From JACVRW01 sp963728155 (lineage in GTDB: Bacteria; Actinomycetota; Thermoleophilia; Solirubrobacterales; Thermoleophilaceae), in contig CAVSJF010000025.1 of NCBI GenBank assembly GCA_963728155.1, forward strand, positions 53,683-117,682: DNA of 64,000 bases, in the 5' to 3' direction. Below the pieces are notes generated by a model that ran no database searches, was not told the DNA's origin, and saw only the letters and a program-made list of their open reading frames with translations. The number at the start of each line of letters is the position of its first letter. The first letter of the stretch is position 1. The position numbers and the translations under genes are program-made. This document shows positions 7,943 to 16,722 of this stretch, piece after piece.

Positions 7943-8848
7943 ATGTCCTGGGGCGGAGTCCTCAAGCGCACCTTCAAGGAGTTCCAGCAGGACAACCTCA
8001 CCGATTGGTCCGCGGCGCTCACCTATTACGCAGTGCTGTCGATCTTCCCCGCATTGATCGTGCTCGTGTCGATTCTCGGGCTCATCGGGCCTTCGGCCAC
8101 CGACCCGCTGCTCGAGAACCTCGAAACCGTCGCCCCGGGGCCCGCGAACGACATCCTCACCGACGCGATCGAGAACCTCCAGAGCAGCTCGGGAGCATCG
8201 GGGGTCGTCTTTGTCGTCGGCCTGGCCGCCGCGGTCTGGTCTGCCTCGGGCTACATCTCGGCCTTCATGCGCGCCTCGAACGTGATCTATGACATCGAGG
8301 AGGGGCGGCCGATCTGGAAGACCCTCCCGGTGCGGGTGGGGCTGACCGTCCTGCTCATGGTGCTGACCGCCATCAGCTCGGTGGCGGTCACGCTCAGCGG
8401 CGGCCTCGCCCGAGAGGCCGGCGACCTCATCGGCGTCGGCGACACCGCGATCCAGGTGTGGAACATCGCCAAGTGGCCCGTCCTCCTGCTCCTCGTCAGC
8501 TTCATGTTCGCGGTGCTCTACTGGGCGGCGCCCAACGTCAAGCAGCCCGGCTTCAAGCTCATCTCCCCGGGCTCCGTGCTGGCCGTGATCGGCTGGCTCA
8601 TCGCGTCCGCGGCCTTCGCGTTCTACGTGGGCAATTTCGGTTCCTACAACAAGGTCTACGGCGCGCTCGCGGGTCCGATCATCTTCCTCGTGTGGCTGTG
8701 GATCTCGAACATCATGATCCTGCTCGGGGCGGAGTTCAACGCGGAGCTCGAGCGCGGCCGCAAGATCGAGCAGGGCATGCGCCCGGAGGACAAGGAGCCT
8801 TACATGGAGCCGCGCGACACGCGCAAGATGGAGCAGAACAAGTCGTGA
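7943..8848 (+). CDS. YihY/BrkB-family inner membrane protein
   Basis: Polytopic membrane protein of 301 residues of the YihY/virulence factor BrkB family (UPF0761). It has the characteristic opening (DNLTDWSAALTYYAVLSIFP), about six membrane segments, and the conserved C-terminal block with YNKVYGALAGPIIFLVWLW followed by LGAEFNAELER. Function is unresolved in the family; envelope integrity or lipid transport has been suggested. I chose ATG 7943 because AGGAGG lies 9 bp upstream and a start farther upstream would run deep into the DUF3618 gene. Overlaps the next gene by 4 bp. Confidence 0.9.
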   Translation: MSWGGVLKRTFKEFQQDNLTDWSAALTYYAVLSIFPALIVLVSILGLIGPSATDPLLENLETVAPGPANDILTDAIENLQSSSGASGVVFVVGLAAAVWSASGYISAFMRASNVIYDIEEGRPIWKTLPVRVGLTVLLMVLTAISSVAVTLSGGLAREAGDLIGVGDTAIQVWNIAKWPVLLLLVSFMFAVLYWAAPNVKQPGFKLISPGSVLAVIGWLIASAAFAFYVGNFGSYNKVYGALAGPIIFLVWLWISNIMILLGAEFNAELERGRKIEQGMRPEDKEPYMEPRDTRKMEQNKS

Positions 8849-9372
8849 GCGTCGAGGCCGGCGAGAAGCTGGCGGACGGAGTGTTCACGGGCTACGCCCC
8901 GCCCGAGCAACGGCCGTCGTTTGCGTCGCACGCCGCCTTCGCGGCGCTGTTCAACGGCGGCCTTGCCGCCGGAGTGCTCGCCGCGAGGCGCGCGGGCCAC
9001 GAACTGCCCGATCGCCTCGACGAACGCGACCTTCTGCTGGTCGGCGTGGCCACCCACAAGCTGAGCCGGACGCTCGCCAAGGAGAAGGTCACCGTCTTTC
9101 TCCGCGCCCCCTTCACCGAGTTCGAGGCCAAGGGCGGGCCGGGCCAGGTGGAGGAGCGACCCCGCGGGGCCGGCTTTCGGCGCACGCTCGGCGAGCTCGT
9201 GACCTGTCCGTACTGCCTGAGCATGTGGGTGTCCGGTGGCTTTCATCTCGGCCTGCTCACCGCGCCGCGCGCGACGCGCTTCGCCGCCTCCGTCCTTGTC
9301 GCGGTCACGATCTCCGACTTCCTGCAGCTCGCGCACCGGGCGGCTGAGCGCTCGCCCCAGGACTCCGCGTAG
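8845..9372 (+). CDS. DUF1360 membrane protein
   Basis: Conserved membrane protein of about 175 residues. It shows the DUF1360 layout: a hydrophobic segment, the HKLSRTLAKEKVTVFLRAPFTEF block, and a Cys-containing motif (LVTCPYCLSMWVSG) followed by a last membrane helix. The Cys-x2-Cys motif could bind metal or form a disulphide. GTG start overlapping the YihY stop (GTGA). Role unknown; the family is common in Bacillota and actinobacterial sporulation or stress loci. Confidence 0.82.
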   Translation: MSVEAGEKLADGVFTGYAPPEQRPSFASHAAFAALFNGGLAAGVLAARRAGHELPDRLDERDLLLVGVATHKLSRTLAKEKVTVFLRAPFTEFEAKGGPGQVEERPRGAGFRRTLGELVTCPYCLSMWVSGGFHLGLLTAPRATRFAASVLVAVTISDFLQLAHRAAERSPQDSA

Positions 9373-9382
9373 CCTGAGGCCC

Positions 9383-10168
9383 TTGGCCGATCCCCTGCCC
9401 GACGCGGAGATAGATCGCCTCTACGGCCTGCCGCTCGACGAATTCGTCGCCCAGCGTGACGCCCTGGCCAAGAGGCTGCGGGGCGACGGCGAGAAAGACG
9501 CCGCGGCCGCCGTCAAAGCGCTTCGGAAGCCCACCGCCGGGGCCTGGGCGCTCAACCAGGCCGTGCGCCGAAGGCGTGCCGAAACCGACGCCCTGCTGAA
9601 AGCCGGTGAGCGCCTGCGCGCCGCCCACGCGAGCCTGCTGGCGGGCGGCGACCGCGCGGAGCTGCGGGCGGCGATGAACGATCAACGCGAGCTGGCGGCG
9701 GCCCTGGCCGACTGTGCCGAGGCGATCGCCAGCGAGACGGGGAAGAGCGGCCCGGCTCTAAAGGAACGCGTGCGGGCGACGCTGCATGCGGCGGCACTCG
9801 ACGACGACATCCGCGAGGAACTGGACCGCGGCCGCCTGGTGCGCGAGCGCGAGGCGGTGGGGTTGGGAGCGGCCTTCTCGGCGCCGGCCGCGGCCTCCGA
9901 GGGCCGCCGCGCCGGGGCCCGTGAGCCCTCCAAACGGGAGAGCAAGCGCTCGGCCGACCGAGCGGAGGCCGAGCGGCGGCTCGAAGAGGCCCAGGCGGAC
10001 CGTGACCAGGCCGACGAGGCCGCTCAGGAGGCCTCGAATCGCGTGGACGCGGCGCGAGCCGCATTGAGCAAGGCCGAGGCCGCGCAGCGTGAGGCGGCCC
10101 GCCTGGTGCGCGACCGCGAGAAGGAGCGGGCCAAGCGCGAGCGGGCCTTCCGGCGGCTCCAGGACTGA
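9383..10168 (+). CDS. Hypothetical Ala/Arg-rich coiled-coil protein
   Basis: About 261 residues from a TTG at 9383, 10 bp after the DUF1360 stop. The N-terminal region (IDRLYGLPLDEFVAQRDALAKRL, then ALRKPTAGAWALNQ) looks conserved and folded; the C-terminal half (about 175-261) is a charged coiled coil rich in Arg, Glu and Ala, without membrane segments. I recall similar uncharacterised proteins in actinobacteria but know no function. It is the last gene of the run that begins with the sigma factor at 6640. Confidence 0.7.
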   Translation: MADPLPDAEIDRLYGLPLDEFVAQRDALAKRLRGDGEKDAAAAVKALRKPTAGAWALNQAVRRRRAETDALLKAGERLRAAHASLLAGGDRAELRAAMNDQRELAAALADCAEAIASETGKSGPALKERVRATLHAAALDDDIREELDRGRLVREREAVGLGAAFSAPAAASEGRRAGAREPSKRESKRSADRAEAERRLEEAQADRDQADEAAQEASNRVDAARAALSKAEAAQREAARLVRDREKERAKRERAFRRLQD

Positions 10169-10271
10169 GCGACATTTTGGCGGCCTGCGCCTAGGGAGCG
10201 AGCCTGGGCATGGGCTAGACTTCCGGTCCTGGGGACGTTCGCGAGTCGTGGCGGCTGGGCGGCGGACCGAC

Positions 10272-11060
10272 ATGCAATTCAACCTTGCGTTGGAGGTCTG
10301 GTCCCCCTTGTCGGCTGCAGCACGATCTTTTGACCGAGAAGCTGAGGAGCAGCTTCTTGTTCGCTACCACCGCGACGGCGATCTGCACGCGCGGGAGGAG
10401 TTGACGCGCAGGCTGATGCCGCTGGCGCGCGACCTCGCGTCGCGTTACGCGAACAGCGGGGAGCCGCTGGATGACCTCACCCAGGTGGCTTACATGGGTC
10501 TGCTTAAGGCGATCGATCGCTATGACCCCGAGCGCAGCAGCGGCTTCGTCGCGTACGCGGTCCCCACCATCAGGGGCGAGCTCAAGCGCCACTTTCGCGA
10601 CAAGGGGTGGGCGATGCGCGTACCGCGCGACCTGCAGGAGCGGGCCCTGGCCGTGCGGCGGGCGCGGGAGGCGCTCGAGGGCCGTCTGGGCCGCTCACCG
10701 ACGGTGCGCGAGGTCGCCGCCGAGCTTGACTGCGACACAGAGCAGGTGCTGGAGGCCACCCTGGCCTCCAGCCACTACAGCGTGGCCTCGCTCGACGCCC
10801 CACCGGCCCGAGACGAGGACGACGCGGGCTCACTGGTGGAGCTGATCGGCTCTCCCGACGACACCTACTCCGCAGTCGAGGAGCGCGAAGTGATCGCGGG
10901 CAACTGGAGGGAGCTGAGCGACCTGGAGCGCAAAGTCGTGTCCCTGCGCCTGGTCGACGACCTCCCCCAACGCGAGATCGGAAAGCGCGTCGGCTTCTCC
11001 CAAATGCACATCTCACGCGTGCTACGCCGCGCCATGGAACACCTCACGCCCGCGGCGTAG
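10272..11060 (+). CDS. SigB/SigF/SigG-like alternative sigma factor
   Basis: Sigma-70 family factor of 262 residues belonging to the SigB/F/G stress and sporulation type. Region 2 is visible in LARDLASRYANSGEPLDDLTQ and FVAYAVPTIRGELKRHFRDKG; region 3 in RVPRDLQERALAVRR and GRSPTVREVAAEL; region 4 in LSDLERKVVSLRLVDDLPQ and the helix-turn-helix QREIGKRVGFSQMHISRVL. Start ATG 10272 gives the usual short leader before region 2. These factors are usually controlled by anti-sigma and anti-anti-sigma partners, none of which are adjacent. Closely related to the next gene, suggesting tandem duplication. Confidence 0.93.
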   Translation: MQFNLALEVWSPLSAAARSFDREAEEQLLVRYHRDGDLHAREELTRRLMPLARDLASRYANSGEPLDDLTQVAYMGLLKAIDRYDPERSSGFVAYAVPTIRGELKRHFRDKGWAMRVPRDLQERALAVRRAREALEGRLGRSPTVREVAAELDCDTEQVLEATLASSHYSVASLDAPPARDEDDAGSLVELIGSPDDTYSAVEEREVIAGNWRELSDLERKVVSLRLVDDLPQREIGKRVGFSQMHISRVLRRAMEHLTPAA

Positions 11061-11230
11061 GGCAGTAGCCGAACCCGGCTTGAGAAAACCCGCCAGTTTC
11101 CGTTTTGGAACAGCGACGAAGGGACACAATCCACTCAGGTCAGTAAGAGGGGGACGATGCGTGGCCGGCCTTGGTCGGACGGGCCACAACTCGGACCGAA
11201 CGTCAGGTAAATGCCGACGGAGGTCTACAG

Positions 11231-12040
11231 ATGAACGCAGTCGCGGTTGCCGGCCCGCCGGTGCTTCGGCTCTATCGCGGCGGGGCTTCGAGCCGCAAGG
11301 AGGAGCGGGAAGTCGAGCGCGAGCTGCTCGTCCGCTATCACCACGACGGCGACCTGGCCGCGCGCGAGGAATTGGCGAAGCGCTTCCTGCCGCTGGCCCG
11401 TGACCTGGCCCTCCGCTACAGCTACACGGACGAGTCCTTCGACGACCTGCTCCAGGTGGCAAGCCTGGGACTGGTCAAGGCCATCGATCGCTTCGAGCCC
11501 GGGCGGGGAACGAAGTTCTCGAGCTACGCCGCGCCCACCATCCTGGGTGAGCTCAAGCGCCATTTCCGCGACAAGGGCTGGGCGCTCCACGTGCCGCGCG
11601 ACCTCCAGGAGCGCACGCTCGCCGTGAATCGCGAGACCGAGCTGCTGTCCAAGTCACTCGGCCGCTCCCCCCGGGTCTGTGAGGTGGCGAAGTCGCTCGG
11701 CTGCTCGGTCGAGAAGGTGCTCGAGGCCCAGGAGGCGGCCGCGAGCTACGAGGCTGCGTCGCTGAACGCCCCGACCTCGCGCGACGACGACGAAGCGGGC
11801 GAGCTGGTCGACCAGCTGGGCGGCGAAGATCGGGCGTTCGAGCTCGTGGAGAGTCGCGACGCGATCGCGAGCACCTGGCGGGCGCTGCCGGAGGTGGAGC
11901 GCCAGGTCCTCGAGCTGCGCTTCATGCACGATCTGACCCAGCGCGAGATCGGCGACCGGATCGGGTACTCGCAGATGCACGTGTCGCGCCTGCTGCGGCG
12001 GGCGCTCAAGCGCCTTGAGACTGCTGCAGCTGCCGCTTGA
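11231..12040 (+). CDS. SigB/SigF/SigG-like alternative sigma factor, second copy
   Basis: Paralogue of the preceding gene, 269 residues. The two proteins match closely in region 2 (RYSYTDESFDDLLQVASLGL; APTILGELKRHFRDKGWAL), region 3 (VPRDLQERTLAVNRE) and region 4 (TQREIGDRIGYSQMHVSRLL). The start at ATG 11231 is backed by a GGAGG about 8 bp upstream. The 170-bp gap between the copies makes independent promoters likely. The end of the gene overlaps the convergent DUF72 gene by 35 bp. Confidence 0.93.
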   Translation: MNAVAVAGPPVLRLYRGGASSRKEEREVERELLVRYHHDGDLAAREELAKRFLPLARDLALRYSYTDESFDDLLQVASLGLVKAIDRFEPGRGTKFSSYAAPTILGELKRHFRDKGWALHVPRDLQERTLAVNRETELLSKSLGRSPRVCEVAKSLGCSVEKVLEAQEAAASYEAASLNAPTSRDDDEAGELVDQLGGEDRAFELVESRDAIASTWRALPEVERQVLELRFMHDLTQREIGDRIGYSQMHVSRLLRRALKRLETAAAAA

Positions 12041-12752
12041 GTTGGGTGGCGTTCGCCACCGCAAAGCCCTCCCAGTCGTTGTTGAAGTACACGAAGACCT
12101 CGGCTCGCCGCCGCCACCCGGCGATTCGCCGGACCCACTCGTCGACCTCCTGGGCGGAGTAGTTGCCCCGCCGGCCCCGATGGCCGTGATGTAGGCGCAG
12201 CAGGGTCCAGTCGGCGGTCAGCTCGCGGGCCTGGAAGGGCCACTTCGGATGATCGGCGATCACCAGGGCCGCGTGGCGTTCGCGCAGAATGTCGTAGACG
12301 CCGGGATCGAACCAGCTCTCGTGGCGAAACTCGAAGCAGTGGCGCCCTGCGGGCAGCAGGACGAGAAGCCTGGCCAGAGCCTCGTCGTCGCGCCGGAAGT
12401 TCGGCGGCAGCTGCCACACGATCGGGCCCAGCTTGGGTGATTCAGCGAGTGGCTCGATGTGCTCGTAGTAGCGGCGAACGCCCTCCTCCACGTCACCCAG
12501 GCGGCGGACGTGGGTCAGGTAGCGGCTGGCTTTGGCCGCGAACACGAAGTCGTCCGGAGTCTGCTCGACCCAGCGCGCCACGGCCTTCGGCGAGGCCAGG
12601 CGGTAGAAGGTCGAGTTGACCTCGACGGTGTCGAAGACCTCGGCGTACCGGCTAAGCCAGCGCGCCTTGCCGAGCCCCTCGGGATAGAGCCGGCCCCGCC
12701 AGCTGTCGTAGTTCCAGCCCGAGCAGCCGACGCGCAGCGGCCGCGGGGTCAC
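12006..12752 (-). CDS. DUF72 family protein (YecE-like)
   Basis: TIM-barrel-like DUF72 protein of 248 residues, formerly grouped with YecE. Hallmarks are GCSGWNYDSWRGRLYP at the N-terminus, the FDTVEVNSTFYRLAS block, FVFAAKASRYLTHVRRL, FEFRHESWF and the C-terminal VYFNNDWEGFAVANA. Some family members are reported to act in DNA repair or as Fe-S associated proteins, but the biochemical role is not settled. Its 3' end overlaps the convergent second SigB-like gene, and its start overlaps the stop of the upstream secreted-protein gene by 4 bp. Confidence 0.9.
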   Translation of the reverse strand: MTPRPLRVGCSGWNYDSWRGRLYPEGLGKARWLSRYAEVFDTVEVNSTFYRLASPKAVARWVEQTPDDFVFAAKASRYLTHVRRLGDVEEGVRRYYEHIEPLAESPKLGPIVWQLPPNFRRDDEALARLLVLLPAGRHCFEFRHESWFDPGVYDILRERHAALVIADHPKWPFQARELTADWTLLRLHHGHRGRRGNYSAQEVDEWVRRIAGWRRRAEVFVYFNNDWEGFAVANATQLKRQLQQSQGA

Positions 12753-13690
12753 CGGCGCGGCAGGCCGCTCGTGTCGACGACCTCGAACGCGCTGCCCTGC
12801 ACGCGGTCCAGCGAATGGAGGTCGTCGTTGTCCCAGCCCGGGTGTGGCGCTCCACTGACGAACCAGGGCGCGCCGTTGTCGGCGAGGATCATCCCGTAGC
12901 GCTTGAGCGCGCGCAGGACCACACGCGTCTGGCGCGGGAAACTCGAGATGTCGTAGCCGCGCTTAAGCCGCAGGCGCTGGCCCATCGCGGGCAGATTCGG
13001 GTCGGTCAGGTCGGAGGCGAAATGCCGTGCCGGGTAGACGAACGCGCGCCGCGTCTGAGACGCGGTGAAGCGCAGGGCGTGGTCGATGCGCCCGCGCTTG
13101 ACCTCGTCGAAGCGAGCGAGGCCGGGAAGGATGGGAAGCCCGGCGGCGTCGGCCGAGGTCCAGCCCCGCGGGCGCAGCCGGTTGGAGCGCAGGTTCCAGA
13201 TCGCGCCTGAGCCCGCGCTCCAGCGCGCACCGCCGTCCTGCGGGTAGGCGGCGAAGAGCTCGTAGAGGCGGCAGCGCGACCGGTCGACGACGATCACGTG
13301 ACGGTCGCCGTCGGAGTTCCGGCCGCCCTCGATCGGCGCCCCGGCGGGAATCGGATAGGGGCCGCGATCGGATTCGCTCGCGTACTCGAAAGACACCGGC
13401 ACGCGCCCCTGACCCTTGCCGACGGTGGTGTAAGGAATGCCGATCGGGCGGCCCTCGTAAAGACCCGAGCCGAAATCGGCGTGCATCGTGTCGTCGATCC
13501 CGATGGAGCGCACGATGGCGCCGGAGTTCGCGTGCACCGGCAGGCGGTCGACGCGCTGGTTCCAGTGGTTGCTCTTGGGGAACACCGGGCAGGCCCGCGC
13601 GCCGGGCAGCCGGCTGCCCTGGGTCGAGGGCGCCGCCAGGACTCCGGCGGCGAGCAGCCCGGCGGCCAACAGGAGGAGGGCCCGTTTCAG
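12749..13690 (-). CDS. Secreted hypothetical protein
   Basis: Protein of about 313 residues with a signal peptide: basic KR, then a run of Leu/Ala and an Ala-rich cleavage region. The mature part is rich in aromatic and charged residues and contains a lone Cys-Pro motif (CPVFPKSNHWNQR), DGDRHVIVVDRSRCRLYELFA and a C-terminal PHPGWDNDDLHSLDRV segment. I do not know a function. The full signal peptide requires a CTG start at 13690, which overlaps the cupin stop as CTGA; the first conventional start (TTG 13669) would cut off the basic n-region. Overlaps DUF72 by 4 bp. Confidence 0.75.
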   Translation of the reverse strand: MKRALLLLAAGLLAAGVLAAPSTQGSRLPGARACPVFPKSNHWNQRVDRLPVHANSGAIVRSIGIDDTMHADFGSGLYEGRPIGIPYTTVGKGQGRVPVSFEYASESDRGPYPIPAGAPIEGGRNSDGDRHVIVVDRSRCRLYELFAAYPQDGGARWSAGSGAIWNLRSNRLRPRGWTSADAAGLPILPGLARFDEVKRGRIDHALRFTASQTRRAFVYPARHFASDLTDPNLPAMGQRLRLKRGYDISSFPRQTRVVLRALKRYGMILADNGAPWFVSGAPHPGWDNDDLHSLDRVQGSAFEVVDTSGLPRR

Positions 13691-14088
13691 CGCCTCGTCT
13701 CTCCCTCGGGCAGCCGTCCATCGCGGCCCACGTAGCCGTCCTTGCCCCCGGCGCAGAGGTACACGGCCGGCTCCTCACCCACGTTCTTGACCTTGCGGAC
13801 GGTCGCCGGGTCGACGCGCGCGAGCCCGCCCGGCCCCAGGACGTGGGCCGAATCGTCGTTGAAGGTCATCTCGATGCGCCCGCGATGGACGAAGTACAGC
13901 TCTTCCTGCTCGTCGTGGAAGTGACTGCCGGTCTCGTAGCCGGGCGGAAGCTCGATCGCGTTGACCCCGAAGGCCGTGACGCCCAACTCGCGGCGGACCT
14001 TGCGAAATCCCGGCCCCTCGGAGAGGGCGTCGACGTTCGCGACGGCGTAGCCCTCGCCCTGCACCACCTCGTGGGTCTCATCAGCCAT
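13687..14088 (-). CDS. Cupin-domain protein
   Basis: Small single-domain cupin of 133 residues. Cupin motif 1 is visible in ELPPGYETGSHFHDEQEELYFV with metal-ligand type His-His-Glu spacing, and motif 2 around LGPGGLARVDPATVRKVKN, although the usual second-motif His is replaced. Possible roles include sugar or small-acid binding or a dioxygenase-like reaction. First gene of a three-gene minus-strand unit with the secreted protein and DUF72 protein. Confidence 0.85.
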   Translation of the reverse strand: MADETHEVVQGEGYAVANVDALSEGPGFRKVRRELGVTAFGVNAIELPPGYETGSHFHDEQEELYFVHRGRIEMTFNDDSAHVLGPGGLARVDPATVRKVKNVGEEPAVYLCAGGKDGYVGRDGRLPEGETRR

Positions 14089-14109
14089 GCCGGCCAGGGT
14101 AGCCCGAAG

Positions 14110-14128
14110 CAGCCGGCTCTGCCGGCTG
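14110..14128 (-). terminator. Hairpin downstream of the ABC exporter operon
   Basis: Perfect 8-bp inverted repeat CAGCCGGC with a 3-nt loop, about 20 bp beyond the last ABC-transporter stop codon and ahead of the cupin start. The following bases on the minus strand (CTTCGGG) are not a clear T run, so this is a terminator-like hairpin only. Confidence 0.45.
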
Positions 14129-14148
14129 CGCAGGGGGCGTTATCTGAG

Positions 14149-14925
14149 TCAGGCCGCGCGCTCGGCGGAGCGCAGCCCGCCACGCGCCCAGAGGGCGCTG
14201 ACCGTCGCCAGCAGTAGCGCCACGCCGAAGGCGGGCAGCACCTTGGTCGGGTCGCCTTCCAGGAATCCGCGAACCGCCTCGAGCACCAGGGTGACCGGAT
14301 TGAACGACGCGGCCCCCTGCACCCATCCGGTGAGCAGGTCGTAGGGAACCCAGACGGGCGCCAGGAAGAGCAGCAGGAACATCGGCATCTGCATCGCCGG
14401 CCCGGCCTGCATCGTGCGCAGGCGCATCGCCACGCCGGTGGCGAACAGCACGGCCGCGAAGTTGAGCAGGATCGCCAGCGTGTAAAGCCCGAGCAGGTCG
14501 ACCGGCCCGCCGCTCACGTCGAGGCCCGCGATCAGCGCCACAACGGTGATGAGCGCGATCGTGAACAGGGCGCGCACGAGCGCCGAGAACCAGTACCCGG
14601 CCAAGATGCCGCCGCGATTGGTCGCGGCGAGCATGAGCCGCCGCGAGAAGCCGGACTCGAAGTCGCGGGCTACCGCGAAGCCCGTGAAGACACCGCCGAA
14701 CATCGAGGCCTGCAGCAGAACGAAGCCGTACACGAAGGTCGTGTAGCCGGCCGCGTAGTCGAAGCCGGGGACCGAATCGACCCGGGACAGCCCGCCCGCG
14801 AAGGCGGTGAAGAAGAAGAGCGGGAACAGCAGTGCCGGGATCACCATCGCCGGGTTGGTGAAGAAGTTGTGGACGTTGCGCCAGGCCACGCCGCGGGCCA
14901 CGGATAGGAATCCGCCGCGGCTCAC
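14149..14925 (-). CDS. ABC-2 type transporter permease (DrrB-like), distal
   Basis: Integral membrane subunit of about 258 residues of an ABC-2/daunorubicin-type exporter, with about six membrane segments. Recognisable parts include FTNPAMVIPALLFPLFFF near the N-terminus, the DFESGFSRRLMLAATNRGG coupling-type motif and PYDLLTGWVQGAASFNPVT before the last segments. GTG start at 14925 overlapping the upstream permease stop (GTGA). Together with the next two genes it forms a two-permease, one-ATPase exporter. Confidence 0.9.
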   Translation of the reverse strand: MSRGGFLSVARGVAWRNVHNFFTNPAMVIPALLFPLFFFTAFAGGLSRVDSVPGFDYAAGYTTFVYGFVLLQASMFGGVFTGFAVARDFESGFSRRLMLAATNRGGILAGYWFSALVRALFTIALITVVALIAGLDVSGGPVDLLGLYTLAILLNFAAVLFATGVAMRLRTMQAGPAMQMPMFLLLFLAPVWVPYDLLTGWVQGAASFNPVTLVLEAVRGFLEGDPTKVLPAFGVALLLATVSALWARGGLRSAERAA

Positions 14926-15698
14926 GTGCGCACCATCCTCGTGCGCAGGGCCGAGCTGGCCGCGGCCAGGGCGATCAGGGCGAGCCCGCCCGCACAGGCG
15001 AATCCGAGCGCGAGCGCCTCGGCGTCCCAGCCGGTGATTACCAGCGAGCGGATCCCCTCGAGCATGTACGAGACCGGGTTGTAGGTGGCCACGGTCTGAA
15101 ACCAGCCAATCTCGATCAGGTTGCGCGGGAGCGCCATCGAGGAGAGGAAGAGGGCCGCGAAGAAGAGGGGAAACACGCCCTGCACCGCCTCGCCAGTACC
15201 GCTGCGCAACGCGACGAAGGCGCCGATGCAGCCAAAGGCCAGGGAGATGGTCAGCGACAGCAGCACGATCACCACAGCTCCCGCCACCCCGGCTGCGATG
15301 CCCGCGCCGAAGATCAGCCCTACGGCGAGAAAGGTCAGCGCCTGGATCAGCCCGAGGGCGAGGATGCCCGACAGCTGGCCCATCATCAGCGCCACCCGTC
15401 GCAGCGGAGTGAGCGACAGGCGGTTCAGAAACCCGGTCTCGATGTCGTTGGCCACGTTGGTGCCCGCGCTGTTGGCCGAGAACAGCGCGCCCTGTACGAA
15501 GGCGATGGCCAGCGCGAACTGAAAGTAAGAGTCGGTGGGGAACCCGGGGATCTGCGTGGCCGAGTCGAGGCCGCTCGAGTTGATGGAGAGCAGCATCAGC
15601 GGGAAGATGATCGACGGCACGACCATCGCCGGTTGGCGCAATGTGCGCACGACCGAACGGCGAGCGAGCATCCCTACCTGCAGGAACAGGCCGTTCAC
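14922..15698 (-). CDS. ABC-2 type transporter permease (DrrB-like), proximal
   Basis: Second membrane subunit, 258 residues, homologous in layout to the distal permease: FRQPAMVVPSIIFPLMLL-like N-terminal segment, NDIETGFLNRLSLTPLRR coupling motif, then several membrane helices and the TYNPVSYMLEGIRSLV block typical of drug/lipid exporters. GTG start overlapping the ATPase gene by 4 bp, so all three subunits are translationally coupled. The two permeases differ enough to form a heterodimeric pore. Confidence 0.9.
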   Translation of the reverse strand: MNGLFLQVGMLARRSVVRTLRQPAMVVPSIIFPLMLLSINSSGLDSATQIPGFPTDSYFQFALAIAFVQGALFSANSAGTNVANDIETGFLNRLSLTPLRRVALMMGQLSGILALGLIQALTFLAVGLIFGAGIAAGVAGAVVIVLLSLTISLAFGCIGAFVALRSGTGEAVQGVFPLFFAALFLSSMALPRNLIEIGWFQTVATYNPVSYMLEGIRSLVITGWDAEALALGFACAGGLALIALAAASSALRTRMVRT

Positions 15699-16690
15699 GC
15701 CGCCACGGGCTCCTCGGCCTCCTCCTGGGGCTGCGGCTTCTCCGCTTCGCCCTCGAGGGAGCGGCCGGTCTTCTCCAGGAAGACGTCGTCGAGCGTGGGT
15801 GCGTGAAGCTGAAGCGACTCCACCGAGATGTTCTGAGAGTCGAGGGCGCGCACCACCTCGGCCAGTTGGGCGTCACCGCCGGCGAGGCGCACCGCAGCGC
15901 CCTTAGGCGACGCGGTCGCCGCCTCGCCGAAGCGGGCCAACACGTCCTTCATGTGCCCTAGGTCGCCCGGCTCGGCGGGGATCGCCTCCACGCTGGGGCG
16001 GCCGATCTCGGCCTTGAGCGCCTCGGGAGTGCCCTCGGCCACGATCTTCCCGTGGTCGATGATCCCGACGCGATCGGCCAGCACGTCGGCCTCCTCGAGG
16101 TACTGCGTGGTGAGGAAGACGGTCACGCCGCGATCGGCGGCCAGGCGCTGCACCTCTTCCCAGAGCGCGGTGCGGCTCTGGACATCGAGGCCGGTGGTGG
16201 GCTCGTCGAGAAAGAGGATCCGGGGCCGGTGCACGAGCGCCAGCGCCAGGTCGAGCCGGCGCTTCATGCCGCCCGAGAAGCCGCCCACGCGTCGGTCGGC
16301 AGCCTGGCTCAGGCCCACCCGCTCGAGCAGCGCCTCCGCGCGCTCGCGCGCCTCGGCGCCGCGCATGCCGTGCAGGGCGGTCTGCAGCTTCATGTGCTCG
16401 CGGCCGGTGAGGTAGGGATCGAGCGCGGCCTCTTGGAGCGCGGCGCCGATGGACGCACGCACCGCCGAGCCGTCCTCGACCACGTCGTGACCGGCCACCC
16501 GCGCGGTGCCCGAGGTGGGCGGGAGAAGCGTGGTGAGCATGTGGACCGTGGTCGACTTGCCGGCGCCGTTGGGGCCGAGGAAGCCGTACACCTCTCCCGG
16601 CTCCACGCGCAGGTCGATGCCGTCGACGGCGCGGGGGCCCTTCTTGAACTCGCGGACCAGATCCCTGGCTTCGATGGCGGCTTCACTCAT
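15695..16690 (-). CDS. ABC transporter ATP-binding protein (DrrA-like)
   Basis: ATPase subunit of the exporter, 331 residues. Walker A (GPNGAGKST, near residue 38), the ABC signature (FSGGMKRRLDLA), Walker B (ILFLDEPTTGLD) and a Gln replacing the usual switch His (FLTTQYLEEADVLADR) are visible. The C-terminal 100 residues form the DrrA-type extension, ending in an acidic Pro/Gln tail. It is the first gene of the exporter operon and is divergent from the MarR gene, a common arrangement for inducible drug efflux. Confidence 0.93.
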   Translation of the reverse strand: MSEAAIEARDLVREFKKGPRAVDGIDLRVEPGEVYGFLGPNGAGKSTTVHMLTTLLPPTSGTARVAGHDVVEDGSAVRASIGAALQEAALDPYLTGREHMKLQTALHGMRGAEARERAEALLERVGLSQAADRRVGGFSGGMKRRLDLALALVHRPRILFLDEPTTGLDVQSRTALWEEVQRLAADRGVTVFLTTQYLEEADVLADRVGIIDHGKIVAEGTPEALKAEIGRPSVEAIPAEPGDLGHMKDVLARFGEAATASPKGAAVRLAGGDAQLAEVVRALDSQNISVESLQLHAPTLDDVFLEKTGRSLEGEAEKPQPQEEAEEPVAA

Positions 16691-16722
16691 AGGTCCAACA
16701 CGTTACCAGCGAATGCTTGAGG

